Shown piece after piece: positions 1-7,954 of a stretch of 64,000 nucleotides of DNA. The notes under the pieces are model-generated. The model worked only from the letters and a program-made list of their open reading frames with translations. It was not told where the DNA came from and made no database searches. The translations under genes were made by a program, and so were the position numbers. Position 1 is the first letter of the stretch. Each line of letters begins with the position of its first letter. Source of the DNA: CAG-390 sp964522215 (GTDB lineage: Bacteria; Bacillota; Clostridia; Oscillospirales; CAG-272); assembly GCA_964522215.1 (NCBI GenBank), contig CAZFVR010000002.1:62001-126000 (forward strand). Reading direction: 5' to 3'.

Positions 1-305
1 GGTGTCCTTTTTGTGTTTATTGCGTTTATTGAGCAAATAAGTCGGGGTGGTGCCATAATATGCCGCAATAAATAAAAGTAAGATAAAATATTATTACATC
101 TTATTTTATCACAAACCGGCGCAAATGTCTACATAAAAAAGCGCAAAAAGCGCAAAAACACGAATAAAACCGCAGCATCGGCCGTGTTTTTGCCTCCGCC
201 TTGTTAGTTCCATCGTATTTTTGCGCCTTTGCGCTGCTCGGGCGGCTCTCCTGACTCCCGGGGCTTGGCTCCGGGTCAAGCTCCGAGCCAAGCTCCGGTT
301 GATGC
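1..305. other. Intergenic stretch downstream of the ABC ATPase gene
   Basis: No convincing gene is seen. Bases 1-180 are AT-rich. A strong imperfect hairpin (arms 260-274 and 283-296) lies just past the minus-strand stop of the ATPase gene and could end or stabilise that transcript. It lacks a clean T-tract on the minus strand. A short minus-strand frame reading through it has no family resemblance and is Pro/Ser/Arg-rich, so it was not called. Confidence 0.5.
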
Positions 306-1007
306 TTACCCTCTTGAATGATACGGCTCAAGGTGGCCGTTCTCCATTGAAAATATCCTGTCCGCTCGCTCGGCTATCGACATATCGTGCGTGACCATTA
401 TAAGCGTTTGCCCCATGACCTCCTTGGTGCGCAAAAGCAGCTCAAGTACCTCATCGGCATTGCGGCGGTCAAGGTTGCCTGTCGGTTCGTCCGCAAATAC
501 CACCTGCGGACGGTTTATCAGCGCACGCGCTATCGATACGCGCTGTTGCTGACCGCCGGAAAGCTCGCTTGGCAGGTGGTGCAGTCTGTCACCGATATCA
601 AGTGTGGCAACAAGTTTTTTCAGGTGTTCCTCATAGCTTACATCATCCTTGTTGCACATAAGTGTGGGAATGAGTATGTTTTCAAGCGCGGTGAACTGCG
701 AGATCAGGTTGTGGTTTTGAAATACCATTCCTATATAGTTGCCGCGAAATTCGGCAAGCTCGTCCGCCGACATGGCTGTAATATCGTTGCCGCGAACCAC
801 TATCTTGCCGGAATTCGGTCGGTCAAGCCCCGCCAATATGTGAAGCAGTGTGCTCTTGCCCGAACCGGATGTTCCGATTATCGCCACAAATTCCCCCTCT
901 CGCACATCAAAGGTCGCGCGGTTTACGGCTGTCACCACCGTGTCATATTGGCGGTATTGCTTTATAACGTCACGTGCCTCAAGTATCTTTCTTTTTTCCT
1001 GTTCCAT
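306..1007 (-). CDS. ABC transporter ATP-binding protein, MacB/LolD type
   Basis: This is a 233-residue ATPase that would power the FtsX-type permease encoded just upstream. The full ABC set is visible: Walker A GTSGSGKST (about residues 45-53), a Q-loop (VFQNHN), the signature LSGGQQQR, Walker B VVFADEP with the EPTGNLD stretch typical of MacB/LolD/FtsE ATPases, and the H-loop histidine in MVTHD. Length fits a stand-alone ATPase subunit. The ATG has AAGGAA upstream. It follows the permease gene by 88 bases on the same strand, so the two are probably co-transcribed. Families of this type export peptides or lipoproteins or perform mechanotransmission; the substrate cannot be read from sequence. 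Confidence 0.93.
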   Translation of the reverse strand: MEQEKRKILEARDVIKQYRQYDTVVTAVNRATFDVREGEFVAIIGTSGSGKSTLLHILAGLDRPNSGKIVVRGNDITAMSADELAEFRGNYIGMVFQNHNLISQFTALENILIPTLMCNKDDVSYEEHLKKLVATLDIGDRLHHLPSELSGGQQQRVSIARALINRPQVVFADEPTGNLDRRNADEVLELLLRTKEVMGQTLIMVTHDMSIAERADRIFSMENGHLEPYHSRG

Positions 1008-1095
1008 GACTTTATCGTTCCTTACAATTCTGATTATTCCGATTATTATCCAATGCGATGTGTTTTAATATTTATATTTATGCGACAGACCTTTG

Positions 1096-3411
1096 TCATT
1101 CGCCGAGCTGTGCTCGTTCGGCGCGGTCACGCTCCTTTATAAAGCGGCGGTAGGGAGCGTATGCTGAGGCAAAGCCGCACGCGGCCGAAACTATCAGGCA
1201 GATGATGCAGGCCGGGATGGAAAGATCAAAGCCGTGCCGCACCGCCTCGGTAAAGCCGTACTTGGGCAAAAAGTTATCAAGCACCCAAAACGAGAGCCAC
1301 CCAAACAGCGCACCAAGCACCACGCTTACAAAAAATGAGCAAACAGCGGTCACACCGCCGGAAAAGAGATGGAGCGAGCGCAGGTCGGCATCCCCCGCGC
1401 CAAAAGCGCCAAGCATTTCAAACTCGACGCGGCGCTTGGTAAAGAACATCGACTGCGAGAAGAACCAAACGAGCGGGGAGAGTGCAAGCACCGCGGTAAG
1501 GCACAAAAGCGTGACTCCGCGAATATTTGCGCGGCCGTTCAGCCTGTCGGTGGCATCGGCATTGCTGTCGCGCAGGCTGTAGCCCGAGTATCCCGCAAAA
1601 AGTCGGCGCAGCTCAAAAAATGCATTCTCAGCCGCCGCGTCATCAATGCCTTTGCAAAGATAGATATCGGCACGCTGCACCACAGGTGCACTTCCGGTAA
1701 GCTTTTGGTAAAGCTCCGGTGAGACGGCAACGGTAAACGCATCCTCGGCGCGTCCGGTGTCAATCACCGCACCCACCGTCAGGTCAATATAGGCAAACTC
1801 GCCCTTTTTTATCTCCTGCTCAAGGTTCAGGCGTGCATCGGTGATCGATAGATCAAGTGGGGATTGATGGCTGACAAATACCGCCGCGCGGATCCTATCG
1901 CCAACTTTAAAGTTCAGCTCGCGGCCGTTGTATATGTACTCGCTGACCGCTACTGTGTACTCGTCGGTAAGGACCGATGAAAGATCTCCCGTTACCTCCC
2001 ACGCGCCGTGGGTCGTGGCCATGCCGATCAGGGCCTCGTCCAGCACCATGTATTTTGCGCTGTTGGTGGCCACGCTCTCGCCGTCCTGCGCACGGGTGGT
2101 GTTGTAGCTTTGACTGCCCGCCTGTGCGTGCGAGAGGACTATATGCCCACGCGTGGCAGAGGCCTTTTGGCTGACATCCCACATAAGATAGTCAACGCCC
2201 TCCACATCAGTGGCAAGCTCAAGATCAAATTCATCAACTCCACCTCGGTCGCTTACAGTCAGGGTGTATTGCGGCACCGGTGCGGCATCGATATCCTGCT
2301 GCCTTGATGATAGAAACACGCCGCACAAAAAGACGGTGGAAAAGGATATAGCCCCCAGCAGCAGTCCCGCAAAGTAGCGGCGAAAGCGAAACATTCCGTA
2401 AAGCTCGTATACCGACGGGAAGCGCTTGCCGAATATAAATGCCGAGCGGCGCGGTGAGGATACAAGGTTTGAGTTATCCTCCGCTGTCAAAAGCGAGACC
2501 GGCGACTTTTTGGAAAGCACCAGTATCGGCAGTGCGGTCGCCGCAAAAACGGCGCAAAGATCAAACAGCAGTGCAAGCCACAGGTCGGCGGAGCGCCATG
2601 CGTAGGCGGCACCGCGCGGCAGGTATATAAGGGCGGCTGTGCCCGCTCCCGCCGCCGCGGCGGGAATGAAGGTGAGGATGGAGATCATAAAAAGCTCCCA
2701 CGATGCCGTTTCAAACAGCTTTTCAAACCCGGCACCAAAGGACATGTATATTCCGTAGCGGAACTTATAGTGGTTGGTGCGTATGTTAAACAGTATCATC
2801 AGTGCCAGCGCGGCAAACAGCAGAAAAACGATGAAAAATGCCCATCTGCCCACGGTGTCGCGCGTGCGGGCCTGCTCTATCAGCGTTATTCGCTCGGTGT
2901 AGCGGACCTGCGAGGCCGCGCCCCTTATTTGATAATAGCTCAAAAAGTCCTCGCCGCGCTCGCGTGAATCGACATCCAGCAATATGCGCATCTCATATCT
3001 CTTGCCGCCGGGCGAGACGGTGTACTCATCAAAATCATATGCTTCATACATCCGTTTTTCCGGGCTCAGCTGTCCGGCTATCCACAGACGGCCGTTTTCA
3101 ATGGCGGCGCGCTCGTCTGATGTCAGCCCGTCAACTATCAGGTGGCAGTCGCTTGATGCATACGCCTCGTTGATAGCGGATTCAAGGCGGATATCCGAGT
3201 ATGTCATGCCCGCCCAAAAGATGAGCTGAAGCGCAAAGCAGGCGGCAAAGAAGGGGAAGTATTCAAAAAAACCGCGGGTGACCGTGCGGAATGCGGTGGT
3301 GAGGTTACGAAGTGAGAAGAACCGTCCGAGAAATCCCAAGGCGCTCCTGATGTTTGCAGCCGGTTTTAAAACGTATACTCGCTTGTGGTCTACGTATTTT
3401 TCTTCAAGCAT
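1096..3411 (-). CDS. ABC transporter permease, FtsX-like
   Basis: This 771-residue membrane protein is the likely partner of the neighbouring ATPase. A first membrane segment lies near residues 45-65. A soluble extracytoplasmic region follows, then a block of three helices ending near the cytoplasmic VLSKKSP segment. A second helix, a large extracytoplasmic domain and a final FtsX block come after, with the sequence KRRVEFEMLGAFGAGDADL typical of the cytoplasmic coupling region. This two-block layout matches large BceB-like or MacB-like permeases in Gram-positive bacteria. The start at 3411 is preferred over 3432 because AAGGAG sits 8 bases before it. No adjacent two-component system supports a bacitracin-type role, so the function is open. 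Confidence 0.88.
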   Translation of the reverse strand: MLEEKYVDHKRVYVLKPAANIRSALGFLGRFFSLRNLTTAFRTVTRGFFEYFPFFAACFALQLIFWAGMTYSDIRLESAINEAYASSDCHLIVDGLTSDERAAIENGRLWIAGQLSPEKRMYEAYDFDEYTVSPGGKRYEMRILLDVDSRERGEDFLSYYQIRGAASQVRYTERITLIEQARTRDTVGRWAFFIVFLLFAALALMILFNIRTNHYKFRYGIYMSFGAGFEKLFETASWELFMISILTFIPAAAAGAGTAALIYLPRGAAYAWRSADLWLALLFDLCAVFAATALPILVLSKKSPVSLLTAEDNSNLVSSPRRSAFIFGKRFPSVYELYGMFRFRRYFAGLLLGAISFSTVFLCGVFLSSRQQDIDAAPVPQYTLTVSDRGGVDEFDLELATDVEGVDYLMWDVSQKASATRGHIVLSHAQAGSQSYNTTRAQDGESVATNSAKYMVLDEALIGMATTHGAWEVTGDLSSVLTDEYTVAVSEYIYNGRELNFKVGDRIRAAVFVSHQSPLDLSITDARLNLEQEIKKGEFAYIDLTVGAVIDTGRAEDAFTVAVSPELYQKLTGSAPVVQRADIYLCKGIDDAAAENAFFELRRLFAGYSGYSLRDSNADATDRLNGRANIRGVTLLCLTAVLALSPLVWFFSQSMFFTKRRVEFEMLGAFGAGDADLRSLHLFSGGVTAVCSFFVSVVLGALFGWLSFWVLDNFLPKYGFTEAVRHGFDLSIPACIICLIVSAACGFASAYAPYRRFIKERDRAERAQLGE

Positions 3412-3440
3412 TACGAAACTCCTTGTTAACATGATATTAT

Positions 3441-3469
3441 ATTATACAACTAATCAGCATAATTTTCAA
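3441..3469 (-). promoter_or_regulatory. Promoter of the ABC permease operon
   Basis: Minus-strand TTGAAA (3464-3469), a 17-base spacer and TATAAT (3441-3446) lie 30 bases before the permease start. Confidence 0.75.
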
Positions 3470-3563
3470 GGGCGCATGGGGGATATTTTGTGTGCATTGT
3501 GCATATTTTTTTGTGTTTGGGCGCGGGGCGGTAATTAATAAAATGTAACTTTTAAAATACCGC

Positions 3564-3592
3564 TTGCGAAAGTGCGACTTTTGTTGTATAAT
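3564..3592 (+). promoter_or_regulatory. Promoter of pckG
   Basis: TTGCGA (3564-3569), 17 bases, TATAAT (3587-3592). The start of transcription would be near 3599, giving a leader of about 146 nt. That leader contains a small A-rich hairpin (arms 3623-3629 and 3636-3642) and AAAGGAG before the start codon. No known riboswitch was recognised in the 333-base gap 3412-3744. Confidence 0.75.
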
Positions 3593-3744
3593 ATTAGTGA
3601 AAATGTTCTACCGGGGCATATAATCGTTAAAAAAATAACGATCCATGGACCGTGCCGCAGGTCTTTAGCGGCGGGGTAGGGCAGGCATTCAAAAATCTTA
3701 AAGCTTGAAAAAAATTAATCTTTTTTAAAGGAGAATAAAAACGA

Positions 3745-5529
3745 ATGACCAACAACAAGTACATTCTTGACTGGGTCAAGGAAATGGCCGAGCTGACCTG
3801 TCCCGATAAGATCGTATGGATCGACGGCAGCGAGGAGCAGGCAGAGGCTCTGCGTGCAGAGGCTTGCTCTACCGGCGAGATGATAAAGCTCAACCAGGAT
3901 CTGCTGCCCGGTTGCTACCTGCACCGCACCGCCATCAACGACGTTGCTCGTGTTGAGGGCAGGACCTTTATCTGCACCCCCACCAAGGAAGAGGCCGGCA
4001 ACATCAACAACTGGATGGAGCCTACCGAGTGCTATGAGAAGCTCAGAAAGATCTACCGCGGCTCCATGAAGGGCAGAACGATGTACGTTATCCCTTACTC
4101 CATGGGTATCGTCGGCTCTGATTTTGCAAAATACGGCATCGAGCTTACCGACTCTATCTACGTCGTGCTCAACATGCTCATCATGACCCGCGTCGGCACC
4201 GACGTTCTTGAGGCTATCGGCGACAGCGATAACTACATAAAGGGTCTTCACTCCAAGGCACAGCTTGATGAGAGCAACCGTTACATCTGCCACTTCCCGC
4301 AGGATAACACCATCTGGTCGGTCAACTCCGGCTACGGCGGAAACGTTCTGCTCGGCAAAAAGTGCTTTGCTCTCCGTATCGCCTCCTACCTCGGCAGAAA
4401 GGAAAACTGGATGGCCGAGCATATGCTCATCCTTGGCGTTGAGTATCCCGATGGCGATGTTAAGTATGTTTGCGCCGCATTCCCCTCCGCTTGCGGTAAG
4501 ACCAACCTCGCCATGCTCATTCCGCCCGAGGTATACAAGAAGCGCGGCTTTAAGACTTGGACCGTCGGCGATGATATCGCATGGCTGCGCATAGGCAAGG
4601 ATGGCCGCCTCTGGGCCATGAACCCCGAAAACGGCTTCTTTGGTGTTGCTCCCGGTACAAACGAAAAGTCCAACCCCAACGCTCTGCACACCTGCATGAA
4701 GGATACCATCTTCACCAACGTGTGCCACAACCTTGATAACAACACCATTTGGTGGGAGAGCCTTGATAACAACCCGCCCAAGAACGCCCTCAACTGGAAG
4801 GGTGAGGTCTGGGACTACAACAAGTATGACAAGGCAGATAAGATCAACACCTCCGGTGCTCATCCCAACAGCCGTTTCACCGCAAAGGCTGTTAACTGCC
4901 CCTGCCTCTCCAAGGAATTTGATAATCCCGCAGGCGTTCCCGTTTCCGCCATTATCTTCGGCGGCAGACGTGCCAAGACCGCCCCGCTGGTATACCAGTC
5001 CACCAGCTGGCAGAACGGTACCTTCGTTGGCTCTATCATGGCCTCCGAGACCACTGCAGCAGCCGCAGGCGCTATCGGCGTAGTCCGTCGCGATCCTATG
5101 GCAATGCGTCCCTTCGTTGGCTACAACATGGGTGACTACTGGCGCCACTGGCTCGATATGGGCAAGATCATCCCCAACGCGCCCCAGATCTTCCACGTCA
5201 ACTGGTTCCGCACCGATGATAACGGCAACTTTGTATGGCCGGGCTTTGGCGACAACCTTCGCGTTGTTGACTGGATCCTCGCTCGCTGCGCGGGCAAGGT
5301 CGATGCAGATCTCACCGCTATCGGTTATGTACCGAAGCCCGAGGACATCAACATCGAGGGTCTTGACGGCATCACCGTTGATACCGTTCGCGACCTTGTA
5401 AGCGTTGATAAGGATGCATGGCTTGAGGATATCGAGAACATCAAAGAGTTCTACGCTCAGGTAGGCGATCATGTCCCCTCCGAGCTGTATGACGAGCTTG
5501 CCGCTCTTGAGGCAAGACTTCGCGCATGA
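3745..5529 (+). CDS. pckG: Phosphoenolpyruvate carboxykinase (GTP)
   Basis: The enzyme interconverts oxaloacetate plus GTP with PEP, CO2 and GDP. In anaerobes it often works toward oxaloacetate, feeding succinate or amino-acid synthesis. The 594 residues match the GTP-dependent class in length. The diagnostic kinase-1 loop with the reactive cysteine, FPSACGKTN, lies near residues 246-254. The PEP/oxaloacetate-binding GYGGN and the GRRAKTAPLVYQS stretch are also present, and these differ from the ATP-type PckA. The gene stands alone between its own promoter and a strong terminator. Codon use is strongly biased to C-ending codons like the ribosomal genes, suggesting high expression. The antisense strand carries a long open frame that is only a shadow of this bias. 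Confidence 0.97.
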   Translation: MTNNKYILDWVKEMAELTCPDKIVWIDGSEEQAEALRAEACSTGEMIKLNQDLLPGCYLHRTAINDVARVEGRTFICTPTKEEAGNINNWMEPTECYEKLRKIYRGSMKGRTMYVIPYSMGIVGSDFAKYGIELTDSIYVVLNMLIMTRVGTDVLEAIGDSDNYIKGLHSKAQLDESNRYICHFPQDNTIWSVNSGYGGNVLLGKKCFALRIASYLGRKENWMAEHMLILGVEYPDGDVKYVCAAFPSACGKTNLAMLIPPEVYKKRGFKTWTVGDDIAWLRIGKDGRLWAMNPENGFFGVAPGTNEKSNPNALHTCMKDTIFTNVCHNLDNNTIWWESLDNNPPKNALNWKGEVWDYNKYDKADKINTSGAHPNSRFTAKAVNCPCLSKEFDNPAGVPVSAIIFGGRRAKTAPLVYQSTSWQNGTFVGSIMASETTAAAAGAIGVVRRDPMAMRPFVGYNMGDYWRHWLDMGKIIPNAPQIFHVNWFRTDDNGNFVWPGFGDNLRVVDWILARCAGKVDADLTAIGYVPKPEDINIEGLDGITVDTVRDLVSVDKDAWLEDIENIKEFYAQVGDHVPSELYDELAALEARLRA

Positions 5530-5555
5530 TCGGCGTAAGGTCATAAATAAATAAA

Positions 5556-5591
5556 CTTCGGGCTGTCTCGCGTGAGCGAGACAGCCCGAAG
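5556..5591 (+). terminator. Terminator after pckG
   Basis: A perfect 16-bp stem (5556-5571 with 5576-5591), a GTGA loop and a following T-rich tail. Confidence 0.85.
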
Positions 5592-5619
5592 TGTTTTGTG
5601 TTGTTACGCCAAATAAATA

Positions 5620-5650
5620 TGTGCCCCTGTGCAGAATGCACAGGGGCACA
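5620..5650 (-). terminator. Terminator of the damaged lipoprotein gene
   Basis: A 14-bp perfect stem with a three-base loop, 20 bases past the minus-strand stop. The minus-strand tail is T-rich. Confidence 0.7.
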
Positions 5651-5669
5651 GTGAGAGTTTAAAACATTA

Positions 5670-6698
5670 TTATCCCAGCCAAACTCCCACGTTTATAAAA
5701 TGAGTTATATCGCCCAATTTAAACTGTTTTCCGTTGACTTCACGAGTTTTATCGGTGGTGTAGTTGAGTTTGTAATAGTAAATGACCACGGGGTTCCCGT
5801 CACTATCAAGCGTAAGGGTCTGCCATATGCACTTTTGTTCGGAGAAACGATATCCGTTTTCGTCTTTTGTGCTCCACGCCTGTTCGATGTTGGTGCGTAT
5901 GTCACATGCGCTTTGTTCTGCAAACGTATCACATCCGGATATTGATTTTGTTTTTGAAAACATTTTTGATACAGTGGTCTGTGGCGGTGCATCGACCCAA
6001 ACTAACCTGCCATCGGGATAAAGACGAACGGTTGTGTAGTCAACGCATTCTGTACCGGATATTCTTGTGCAAAATTTTATATCATACCATCCGCTATATA
6101 TACCACCCGCTATATTGGGGTCGCTGTAGTCGATCACGTAATCGTTGTACACGTCAAGGTCAACATACGGTTCGGCATATTCTCTGGCTTTTGCCAAAAG
6201 CTCGTCTTCGGATAAATGCACTATTCCGCTTGACGGGTCATCTTGACGGGTCATCGTACATCCAATGTGTCTCCTCTGACAAGAATTTGTATCCGATCGG
6301 AGTCTTGGTGTCACCATGAGCAAAAGAGACGGAAATATGTAAGTCACCTTGGTTTAATTTATAAACATCCACTTCCCAATCTATGTCCGAACGACTTTTT
6401 TAACTTTTGAAAACTGCAATGTATATTCATTGTTATCAATTGTTATAGAAACATCGTTTGGGTGGTAGTTGTCGTGTGTGCTTTTTTGAGAATACAGTAT
6501 CTGATTTATCTTGGCAATATCATCGCTGCTGCCGGTGGAGGTTTCTGCCACGAATTCCATGTACGCATCACTTGTCGATGATACGGCTGCTGCACGCAAA
6601 GGTTGCGGATTCCGCTGAACTGTTGTGCAACTCGTTAGCATTGCGAAAAGAACAAATAATATGCATGTTGTAGTAAACAGTTTTTTTGTGTTTTTCAT
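5670..6698 (-). pseudogene. Secreted lipoprotein gene with two frame disruptions
   Basis: The 5' part (6381-6698) encodes a signal peptide with a lipobox, LTSCTT, so the product would be a lipoprotein anchored outside the membrane. That frame stops early at 6381. Adding one base to the A-run (T6 on the plus strand, 6396-6401) opens a clean continuation: DIDWEVDVYKLNQGDLHI, then SFAHGDTKTPIGYKFLSEE. This frame runs to 6229-6254, where a perfect 13-bp tandem duplication shifts it again. Removing one copy joins it exactly to the 3' part, which continues as SGIVHLSEDELLAKAREY and ends at 5670. The repaired protein would have about 340 residues and belongs to no family I recognise. RBS AAGGAGG is intact, as is the terminator. 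It is either a recent pseudogene, a phase-variable gene or an assembly error. Confidence 0.8.
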
Positions 6699-6709
6699 GG
6701 TATTCCTCC

Positions 6710-6940
6710 TTAAGAAAAAGTGTTTCTGTTATATGTAAATACTACATTGTCTTTTGTAATACAAGGTGAGATGTCTGTATAACTCATATCGGCAAGGATC
6801 GGTGTTGCTGCATTTTCGGCAAGTATGTTGGCGGAGGTGATTTCGCTTTTTTGCTTTGTGGCTGATGCCGCAAAAGAAAGAATGCAAATCAAAACCAAGA
6901 CGGCTGTTGTAATTACAAATGAACGGAATATTCTTGTCAT
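6710..6940 (-). CDS. Small membrane-anchored or secreted protein
   Basis: This 76-residue protein has no recognised family. After MTRIFR comes a hydrophobic segment (about residues 8-27) ending in SFAASA, which is either an export signal or a single N-terminal anchor. A hydrophilic Ser/Thr/Asn-rich tail follows. It sits 11 bases before the lipoprotein gene on the same strand, so both are probably one extracytoplasmic unit. The start at 6940 overlaps the stop of the 33-codon ORF upstream (ATGA), which suggests translational coupling because its own Shine-Dalgarno is weak. The frame is open further upstream with a hydrophilic, Asn-rich stretch, so a longer N-terminus starting at the upstream ATG after a lost base is also possible. 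Confidence 0.55.
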   Translation of the reverse strand: MTRIFRSFVITTAVLVLICILSFAASATKQKSEITSANILAENAATPILADMSYTDISPCITKDNVVFTYNRNTFS

Positions 6941-7038
6941 CTTGTCGCTTCTTGTTTTTGGTTCGTTGTGGTTGTTATTGTTTTGCGTGGATGTGTGCGG
7001 GTAAGACCCGCCGATAGGCTCGGTGGATCGAATGCCAT
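6937..7038 (-). CDS. 33-codon upstream ORF with strong ribosome site
   Basis: An ATG at 7038 has AAAGGAG at good spacing and opens a frame of 33 codons rich in Thr, Pro and Arg. It ends in a TGA overlapping the next start. It lies directly behind a good promoter. It may be a leader peptide coupling translation to the next gene. Alternatively it may be the true N-terminus of that gene cut off by a one-base loss, since adding one base after the third codon would join it to the frame reading STEPIGGSYPHTS. Nothing identifies the peptide itself. Confidence 0.35.
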   Translation of the reverse strand: MAFDPPSLSAGLTRTHPRKTITTTTNQKQEATR

Positions 7039-7104
7039 GACAAACTCCTTTCGTGTGTGAGCGACCTTTTAAATGTTCCGCAGGTGTTCTTTGCCGACAT
7101 TTAC

Positions 7105-7133
7105 AGTATATCACATTTGCCGATAATTATCAA
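7105..7133 (-). promoter_or_regulatory. Promoter of the small protein/lipoprotein unit
   Basis: Minus-strand TTGATA (7128-7133), 17 bases, TATACT (7105-7110). The leader is about 60 nt to the 33-codon ORF. Confidence 0.65.
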
Positions 7134-7175
7134 TCGGTCGCGCGTGGTTGTTGATCTTTTTGTCAACAATGCACA

Positions 7176-7225
7176 AAAGCTCCCGATGCGCCACCGCAAT
7201 ATTGCGGTGGCGCATCGGGAGCTTT
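7176..7225. repeat. Perfect 50-bp palindrome
   Basis: The two 25-base arms are exact reverse complements with no spacer. The sequence lies between the acetyltransferase 3' end (7250) and the promoter at 7105-7133, both on the minus strand. On the minus strand the outer arm ends in AAAGC...GCTTT followed by TGTGC, not a full T-tract. A terminator of the acetyltransferase gene is the simplest reading. Confidence 0.7.
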
Positions 7226-7249
7226 ATGCCGGTTTGATCTTACACGGTA

Positions 7250-7819
7250 TCAGTGTGTGTTGCCGTGCACGGGGCGTGATGCTTTTTTAAAAAAGCGCGG
7301 TTCAAAGCCGTCTATGGTGATCGATCGCATCATTCCGGCAAACATCGTCTCATCAAACCGTTTGCCCATGCAAAAGACCTCGTAGTCAACTCCGAGATAG
7401 GATAAAAACACACCCGTCTCGCGGTAGCCGCAACTTAGGTAAAAATTGCGCCGCCGCAGGCGTTGAGCGTTGTTTTCGGCACTCTCGTCCGGCATTTCAA
7501 AATCAACGGTATGAATACGGTAGGGTTATTTGGCTATCATCGTTTCCACCGCGCGCCTGCCGTAGCCGCGCGAGCGCAGCGCGGGTTCAACAGCCAGAAA
7601 AAAGAGATAGGCAAGCTTGCGATATAGTTTGATAACGGTAAAACCCACAAACATGTCGCCGTCTTTAAGCGCCCATATCTCAAGCTGTTCGCGCTGTGAC
7701 ATTTCTATCATGCGGTCGGGTGCGAGATATTCCTCGGGCGGGAATGCCTCAAGTGCCAATGCTTCTATTTTGCCCAACAGCGGATGTCCCGCGCCGATGG
7801 GCTCTGCGTTAAGTATCAT
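7250..7819 (-). pseudogene. GNAT-family acetyltransferase interrupted by an in-frame stop
   Basis: The first 97 codons give the N-terminal half of a GNAT acetyltransferase, with strands up to FLAVEPALRSRGYGRRA, where RSRGYGRRA is the acetyl-CoA pyrophosphate-binding motif A. A TAA at 7526-7528 ends it. Reading through the TAA in the same frame continues as PYRIHTVDFEMPDESAENN and RRRNFYLSCGYRETG, the expected C-terminal half, to the stop at 7250. No frameshift is needed, so a single nonsense change (for example Tyr or Gln to stop) explains the break. The full product would be about 189 residues. The RBS before 7819 is GAGGT. TAA is used as a normal stop in many neighbours, so recoding is unlikely. 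Confidence 0.82.
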
Positions 7820-7954
7820 TTTGACCTCTGTTTTTCGGATGGCGAAGATCCTTATTTAATTATAAGTGGTTTTGGTATGTGCGAAACTACCATTCTTCGC
7901 CTCTGCCGAGGGTCAAGCTGTTTTTCATTTTGTTTTAGTCCTGCTGCCGCTTAG

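Noticed and set aside
101..331. Short minus-strand ORF overlapping the ATPase gene end
   Set aside because: It reads through a strong hairpin, has no ribosome site and is of low complexity.
3715..5649. Long minus-strand open frame (644 codons) across pckG
   Set aside because: It is the antisense of a highly codon-biased gene, has no family likeness and no ribosome site.
7526..7528. TAA read as a sense codon (alternative genetic code or selenocysteine-like recoding)
   Set aside because: TAA ends many intact genes here, and no recoding signal is seen.
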